DNA of 64,000 bases from CALCTE01 sp045585835 (GTDB lineage: Bacteria > Bacillota > Clostridia > Oscillospirales > CAG-272), in the NCBI GenBank assembly GCA_045585835.1, contig JAZMZG010000017.1, forward strand, positions 153,028 to 217,027. The letters run 5' to 3'. The first letter of the stretch is position 1. Each line of letters opens with the position of its first letter. The notes under the pieces were generated by a model. That model made no database searches and was not told the origin of the DNA. It saw only the letters and a program-made list of their open reading frames with translations. A program made the translations under genes and the position numbers. Below, one piece after another: positions 59,579 to 64,000 of this stretch.

Positions 59579-61324
59579 ATGGAAATGGTTAATGTAATTG
59601 TAGACGGTATATCGGTCAGCGTACCCGCAGGATCAACTATCCTTGAGGCTGCCCGTGCGGCAGGCGTGGAAATTCCCACCCTCTGCTATATGAAAGAAAA
59701 GAACGAGATCGGCGCTTGCCGTATCTGCGTTGTTGAAGCAACAAAAACAAGAGGTCTTGTTACCGCTTGCGTATATCCCGTAGTTGACGGAATGGAGATC
59801 AAGACGAATACTCCCAAGATCCAAAAGGCTCGTAAGACGACTCTTGAGCTCATTCTCTCCACTCACGATATGAAGTGCCTTTCTTGCGCACGTTCAACCA
59901 ACTGCGAGCTTCAGAAGCTCTGCTATGAGTACGGCGTAGACTCTCAACACTTTGAGGGCAAAAAGGCAACTCACCCCCTCGACCTCTCCGCACCTCACCT
60001 CGTAAGAGATAACAACAAATGTATCCTCTGCAGACGTTGCATCGCAGTATGTAACGAGCAGTTTGTATCCGTAATCGGTGCAAACAACAGAGGTATCGAT
60101 ACAACTGTCGGTTCTCCCTTCCATATGAACCTCAACAGCACTCCCTGCATCTCCTGCGGTCAGTGTACGGCTGTTTGCCCCACGGCAGCTCTTATGGAAA
60201 AGGACGACACGGACAAGATCTACGAAGCTCTTGCAGATCCCAAAAAGCACGTTGTTGTTCAGACGGCTCCTTCCGTACGTGCAACTCTCGGCGAATGCTT
60301 CGATATGCCTATCGGCACGAACGTAGAAGGTAAGATGGTTTCCGCTCTCAAGAGACTTGGCTTTGCTAAAGTATTTGATACGGACTTTGCCGCTGACGTT
60401 ACTATCGTTGAAGAAGCAACCGAGCTTGTACAAAGAGTTCAGAACAAGGGCGTTCTTCCTATGATCACCTCTTGCTCACCCGGTTGGGTCAAGTTTGCGG
60501 AATTCTACTATCCCGAGCTTCTTCCCCATCTCTCCACCTGCAAGTCTCCTCAACAGATGGCAGGCGCTATCATCAAGACTTATTACGCTGAAAAAGAAGG
60601 CATCGACCCCAAGGATATCGTTTCCGTATCGGTAATGCCTTGCACAGCTAAAAAGTTTGAGATAGGCAGAGACGACGAGAGCGCAGCAGGTGTTCCCGAC
60701 GTTGATATCGCTATCACTACAAGAGAGCTTGGCAGAATGATAAAGCGTGCCGGAATTAAGTTTACGGAGCTTCCCGATGCAGAATTTGATTCTCCTCTCG
60801 GTGAAGATACCGGTGCTGCAGTTATATTCGGTGCTACGGGCGGTGTTATGGAAGCGGCGCTTCGTACCGCTAACGATTGGCTCACGGGCAAGGATAATAC
60901 AGAAATCGAATTTAAGGAAGTCAGAGGCACGGCAGGTCTTAAAGAAGCAAGCTACAACATCGCAGGCCTTAATATTAAGGTTGCAGTTGCAAGCGGTGCC
61001 GCTGCAGCTAACGAGGTTATGAAGAAGATCGCTTCCGGTGAAGCTGATTGGACCTTCGTTGAGATCATGGGTTGCCCCGGCGGTTGCGTAAACGGTGGCG
61101 GACAGCCTATCCAGCCTCAATACGTACGTGATACGGTTGACCTCAAGGCAGTAAGAGCAAAGGCTCTCTACGACCAAGACCAAGCAATGACCCTTAGAAA
61201 GAGCCACGAGTCCCCCGTTGTTAAGAAGCTCTATAGCGAATACTACGATGGCTTCGGCGGCCACAAGGCTCACCACGATTTGCACACAAGCTACGTTGCA
61301 AGAAAGAAGTTTGAAGATAGATAA
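59579..61324 (+). CDS. hydA: [FeFe] hydrogenase catalytic subunit HydA
   Basis: The protein has 581 residues. An N-terminal [2Fe-2S] domain (GACRIC), the His-ligated cluster (HDMKCLSCARSTNC) and two [4Fe-4S] motifs (CILCRRCIAVC, CISCGQCTAVCP) feed the H-cluster domain. Loop 1 is TSCSPGW (residues 297-303), with Ser300 where model enzymes have the second Cys; loop 2 is MPCTAKKFE and loop 3 MGCPGGCVNGGGQP. The subunit makes or consumes H2. It ends the operon; a strong terminator follows. hydE, hydF and hydG maturases are not in the window. Confidence 0.95.
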   Translation: MEMVNVIVDGISVSVPAGSTILEAARAAGVEIPTLCYMKEKNEIGACRICVVEATKTRGLVTACVYPVVDGMEIKTNTPKIQKARKTTLELILSTHDMKCLSCARSTNCELQKLCYEYGVDSQHFEGKKATHPLDLSAPHLVRDNNKCILCRRCIAVCNEQFVSVIGANNRGIDTTVGSPFHMNLNSTPCISCGQCTAVCPTAALMEKDDTDKIYEALADPKKHVVVQTAPSVRATLGECFDMPIGTNVEGKMVSALKRLGFAKVFDTDFAADVTIVEEATELVQRVQNKGVLPMITSCSPGWVKFAEFYYPELLPHLSTCKSPQQMAGAIIKTYYAEKEGIDPKDIVSVSVMPCTAKKFEIGRDDESAAGVPDVDIAITTRELGRMIKRAGIKFTELPDAEFDSPLGEDTGAAVIFGATGGVMEAALRTANDWLTGKDNTEIEFKEVRGTAGLKEASYNIAGLNIKVAVASGAAAANEVMKKIASGEADWTFVEIMGCPGGCVNGGGQPIQPQYVRDTVDLKAVRAKALYDQDQAMTLRKSHESPVVKKLYSEYYDGFGGHKAHHDLHTSYVARKKFEDR

Positions 61325-61343
61325 AATATCTTTCAACAAAAGC

Positions 61344-61374
61344 GGGAGGCGGCACGAAGCCGCCTCCCTGTTTT
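61344..61374 (+). terminator. Terminator of the hyd operon
   Basis: Stem GGGAGGCGGC/GCCGCCTCCC, loop ACGAA, followed by TGTTTT. Confidence 0.85.
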
Positions 61375-61398
61375 AATAAATAATATAAGGAAAAAATC

Positions 61399-61812
61399 AT
61401 GCTGATAGTAAGACCTGTAAAAGATAAAAAATTTCAAGAGGAACTTTGCAAGATTGCAAATGTGCCATATGATGCGGCGGCTTTTGCATATCTTGCGGCT
61501 AATACCGACGATATAGGCGAAAGCTATTCAAGCTATATTGGGCTTATTCAATTTGATATTGATGCACAGGGTGCAGAGCTTCTTTCGGTTAGTATGATGC
61601 CCAATGTTGACGATATGGAAGCGATGATAATAATGGGTAGAAGCCTTATGTGCTTCTTGTACCGCGATCTTCACTTAAAGACGCTTCGTGCTTCTAATAA
61701 AGTTGACGGTAAATACTGCAAAGCATTCGGGCTTCGAGAAAAGGACGGTATTTTCAGCATTGATTTGGAGGATTTTTACGCATCTCCCTGCAAATACAAT
61801 AATTTGGAATAA
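61399..61812 (+). CDS. Unknown small protein, possible acetyltransferase-like fold
   Basis: The protein has 137 residues, ATAAGGA before the ATG. Central alternating strands and helices (ELLSVSMMPNVDDMEAMIIMG, LRASNKVDGKYCKAFGLRE) resemble a reduced GNAT fold, but no clear acetyl-CoA loop is visible. It is not exported. It stands between the hyd terminator and the AbrB promoter, so it may depend on read-through or a weak promoter of its own. Confidence 0.6.
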   Translation: MLIVRPVKDKKFQEELCKIANVPYDAAAFAYLAANTDDIGESYSSYIGLIQFDIDAQGAELLSVSMMPNVDDMEAMIIMGRSLMCFLYRDLHLKTLRASNKVDGKYCKAFGLREKDGIFSIDLEDFYASPCKYNNLE

Positions 61813-61836
61813 TTTGTCATTTTTTCGTTTTTCTTG

Positions 61837-61865
61837 TTGACAAAGCTTTCCTTTTGCGGTATAAT
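61837..61865 (+). promoter_or_regulatory. Consensus sigma-A promoter of the AbrB-family gene
   Basis: TTGACA, 17-base spacer, TATAAT: a perfect match to both boxes, 33 bases before the ATG at 61899. Confidence 0.9.
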
Positions 61866-61898
61866 GGCGACACCCACCTAAAATATTCGGAGGAAAAA

Positions 61899-62138
61899 AT
61901 GTTATCAACGGGAATTGTTCGCAGAATAGATGCACTCGGCAGAGTCGTTATCCCTAAAGAGCTTAGAGAGAGCTTGGATATCAACGAAGCGCCTATAGAG
62001 ATATTCGTAGACGCTGACTCTATAGTGCTTAAAAAATATCAGCATAAGTGCCTTTTCTGCGGTTCAAACGAGACGGTATTTGAATACAAGGAAAAGCTTA
62101 TATGCAAAGCATGCCTTGAAGAATTGAAGAGTAAATAG
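61899..62138 (+). CDS. AbrB/SpoVT-family transition-state regulator with zinc ribbon
   Basis: The protein has 79 residues from ATG 61899 with GGAGG upstream. The N-terminal swapped-hairpin DNA-binding fold reads TGIVRRIDALGRVVIPKELR. The C-terminal part is a four-Cys zinc ribbon (CLFCGS ... CKAC), the common clostridial form. Such proteins control genes at the change from growth to stationary phase and sporulation. Its perfect promoter points to high expression. A terminator follows. Confidence 0.93.
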   Translation: MLSTGIVRRIDALGRVVIPKELRESLDINEAPIEIFVDADSIVLKKYQHKCLFCGSNETVFEYKEKLICKACLEELKSK

Positions 62139-62140
62139 TA

Positions 62141-62173
62141 AAAGAGCTTGGTGCATAGAACCAAGCTCTTTTT
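62141..62173 (+). terminator. Terminator of the AbrB-family gene
   Basis: Stem AAAGAGCTTGGT/ACCAAGCTCTTT, loop GCATAGA, T run. Confidence 0.88.
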
Positions 62174-62277
62174 AAATTCAAAGGTCGCAGTGAGCAAACA
62201 ATGCTCTCTACATTTTAAGAACATAGGATATAGAATTTTTGTGCATCGTCAGCGAGTGCGCAAAATCAAAAAGGTGA

Positions 62278-62310
62278 AAAAATCGGATGACCGAGGTCAT
62301 CCGATTTTTA
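62278..62310 (-). terminator. Terminator of the large surface protein
   Basis: Stem AAATCGGATGACC/GGTCATCCGATTT around a 3-base loop; TTTTT follows on the minus strand, 14 bases after the stop. Confidence 0.88.
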
Positions 62311-62324
62311 TATGTTCGCTTAAA

Positions 62325-64000
62325 TTACTTTGTTGCCTTTCTCTTCTTGGAGTAGATAGCAGTAGCAACTACGCCGAGAGCTGCAATAGCGAGAAGTGCG
62401 ATCCAAAGAGCCGTAAGGCCGTTGTCGCCCGTTCCGGTTGCAGTGGGCTTACCAACAAATACCACAGGAATGAATCCATATTGTGCCATTTCCTCGTTAA
62501 CAACGATGGTGATAGTTCCGTCGCCGTTATCCGTGTAGTCAAGGAGCTCCTCCAAAGAAGGCTCGTTAACGAAGGGGTTAAGCAATACTACGTTCTTAAA
62601 TCCTTTTGTATTGGGAGCCTTGATAGTAAGCTCCATTCCTTCTACAAGATCTACAAGTGCGCCTTCGAGAGAAAGCTCATACATTATATATCCAAGCGCC
62701 TTGTAGCCTTCAAGATCTTCGTTGAGCTCACCGAGATCAATTTCTTTGTTGAATTCTTCGGTTAAGTCCATAACTTCGAGGTGCATATTTTCACCTAAAA
62801 CTCCATCGGGAGCCGTGAGAGAACCTTCAACATCAGCACCGGTTTCGAAATCTTTAAGACCTACTTCATTGGTGTCTTCACCCTTAGCGTTGGGAACGGT
62901 GGTGCCGCATTCATTTGTGCACTCAAGAACATCATTTTCTGCATCATAGTAGAAATCGTGAGCATCTTCGATGGGATCGCCTACTTCATATGTTACAGGA
63001 TTTTCCCAATCAACGTATCCGCATACGCAAGCCTTAGCGTAAATGTCGCCGTGTGCGCAGTTAGCATATTCGTTTACGTACCAATCTTCCTGTATTTCCT
63101 GATCGAATACGTGAGTGCCGACATCGGTCTTTTCGCCACAACCGTACATGCACTCTCTGCTATGGCCTTCTTCATCCCAGTCATACATATCTGAGAAGTC
63201 GTGCTCTGCTTCTCTGGTGTATTCGCAGTGCATGCACTCAGTGGAGCACTCATACTCAAACTCGTGAGCGGTCTTGTTGATCTGTTCGCCGCATGCGCAC
63301 TCGCCCCAGTGACCGTCATCATCGTATTGTACTTCGCCAACGGGCTGGTGTTCAGCCGCTTCTCTTTCGTATCCGCAAGTGTCGCACTTATCGTCGCAGT
63401 CATACTCGTAGTCGTGATCTGCTTCGCTATCCTTAGCGCCGCACTCGCACTCGAACCAGTGCTTTTCGTCGTCTTTCTCGTATGTTTCGCTAAAGTCGTG
63501 CTCTGCGCCGGTTCTTACATAACCGCAAATGTCGCAAGTTTCGTCGCAAGAAAGCTCAAATTCGTGCTCTGCCTCGTCTTTCTTCTCGTCACAACCTGCG
63601 CAAGCGTAGTAGTGACCTTCTGCGTCAGTCTTCGTAAGCTCTTCATCCCAGTCGTGAGCAACGGTGATAACGCCCGCAACCTCTGTTACGTTAGAGTCTC
63701 TCAATGCTTCGTCGTCGTCAACGTAGAACTTGAAGTTGATCGTGTTTTCGCCGCAAGCTGCCGTATCCTCAACCTTGAAGGAAAGCTGAACAACCTTACC
63801 GTTAACGTCACGGGGCTGCTTGTTGGTCCAAGCGGCCAAGTTTGTTTCAACATCGATATCCGTTACCAAGGGATTTCCCTTTGTCCAACGTGTCTCGTCG
63901 ATGGTGGGATCATCCTCTTCATCGGGATCTTCGGGATCATAGTTAGGGTTGTCAACTATGTTGTTGACCAAATCAATTCCTTCGGGAAGTGTGAGGCCGA
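62325..64000 (-). CDS. Large surface protein with alternating CxxC repeats (5' end outside window)
   Basis: About 558 C-terminal residues are inside the window; the frame is open to the right edge. A central ~270-residue region holds repeats built around HWxECxCG and CDxCGYxRxAEHDF, giving paired CxxC motifs with His, typical of zinc-ribbon-like extracellular repeats of gut Firmicutes. A beta-rich C-terminal domain follows. The end reads TGTGDNG, a hydrophobic helix and the tail SKKRKATK, which resembles a sortase-type cell-wall signal with a changed motif. The charge is strongly acidic (many Asp and Glu). It is probably a wall-anchored or membrane-anchored adhesin. Confidence 0.85.
   Translation of the reverse strand, partial: GLTLPEGIDLVNNIVDNPNYDPEDPDEEDDPTIDETRWTKGNPLVTDIDVETNLAAWTNKQPRDVNGKVVQLSFKVEDTAACGENTINFKFYVDDDEALRDSNVTEVAGVITVAHDWDEELTKTDAEGHYYACAGCDEKKDEAEHEFELSCDETCDICGYVRTGAEHDFSETYEKDDEKHWFECECGAKDSEADHDYEYDCDDKCDTCGYEREAAEHQPVGEVQYDDDGHWGECACGEQINKTAHEFEYECSTECMHCEYTREAEHDFSDMYDWDEEGHSRECMYGCGEKTDVGTHVFDQEIQEDWYVNEYANCAHGDIYAKACVCGYVDWENPVTYEVGDPIEDAHDFYYDAENDVLECTNECGTTVPNAKGEDTNEVGLKDFETGADVEGSLTAPDGVLGENMHLEVMDLTEEFNKEIDLGELNEDLEGYKALGYIMYELSLEGALVDLVEGMELTIKAPNTKGFKNVVLLNPFVNEPSLEELLDYTDNGDGTITIVVNEEMAQYGFIPVVFVGKPTATGTGDNGLTALWIALLAIAALGVVATAIYSKKRKATK

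Noticed and set aside
60476..61339. Minus-strand open frame of 287 codons inside hydA
   Set aside because: Antisense shadow of a highly expressed gene; no start signals.

Overview
The window looks like a chromosomal segment of an anaerobic, probably spore-forming Firmicute of the class Clostridia. The evidence is a sporulation sigma-G gene, a complete Rnf complex in the clostridial order C-D-G-E-A-B, a bifurcating-type [FeFe] hydrogenase operon, an ECF energizing module, AddB instead of RecBCD, an AbrB-type regulator with a zinc ribbon, strong Shine-Dalgarno sequences and several TTG starts. I see no phage, insertion sequence or CRISPR array. Nearly all of the sequence is tightly packed chromosomal genes; no gene-free gap exceeds 300 bases.

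Layout. 1-5.7 kb: the tail of a membrane-anchored protein, a hydrolase-acyltransferase fusion with a zinc-ribbon membrane partner, a leucine-rich-repeat protein with a dockerin-like end, a lipoprotein and a TVP38-type membrane protein. 5.8-8.6 kb (minus): obgE, a small SGNH-like protein and an E2-like acyltransferase lacking the usual histidine. 8.7-11.3 kb (plus): an SAH/MTA-deaminase-like amidohydrolase and an AhcY homologue with the H-x-E-x-K motif, which together suggest SAM by-product recycling through S-inosylhomocysteine. 11.3-15.8 kb: ricT and holB facing away from a tRNA methyltransferase, rsmI and mntP. 15.8-16.9 kb: a frameshifted EamA transporter and tRNA-Leu(GAG).

17.1-25.3 kb (plus): a 24-residue membrane peptide coupled to ruvC, then ruvA, rnfCDGEAB, a small membrane protein and gltX. 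25.4-31.3 kb (minus): htrA with a response regulator lacking the phospho-acceptor Asp, ecfT-ecfA2-ecfA1 and an rRNA methyltransferase-like gene. 31.3-35.6 kb (minus): an SH3 lipoprotein with a 12-bp tandem repeat, ruvB, a HAD phosphatase and an orphan solute-binding lipoprotein. 35.9-45.0 kb: a large ABC ATPase-permease fusion, a Cys-rich miniprotein, an orphan ParB-like protein, three exported proteins and htpG. 45.1-51.9 kb: addB with a degenerate Walker A, sigG, rpsO and pnp; pnp is preceded by a long hairpin.

53.0-61.3 kb is one ten-gene operon: hydC, a DRTGG protein, an ATPase, a HydS-like sensory hydrogenase homologue, a second DRTGG protein, a PHP protein, a second ATPase, a [2Fe-2S] protein, hydB and hydA. 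With Rnf, this gives the cell linked routes between ferredoxin, NADH, H2 and the membrane ion gradient. The window closes with a small unknown protein, an AbrB-family regulator and a large surface protein built from alternating CxxC repeats that runs off the right edge.

Most functional calls rest on motif recognition by eye. The best candidates for something new are the sensory gene set inside the hyd operon, the hairpin leader of pnp, the ruvC leader peptide, the non-phosphorylatable regulator paired with htrA, and the hydrolase-acyltransferase fusion.
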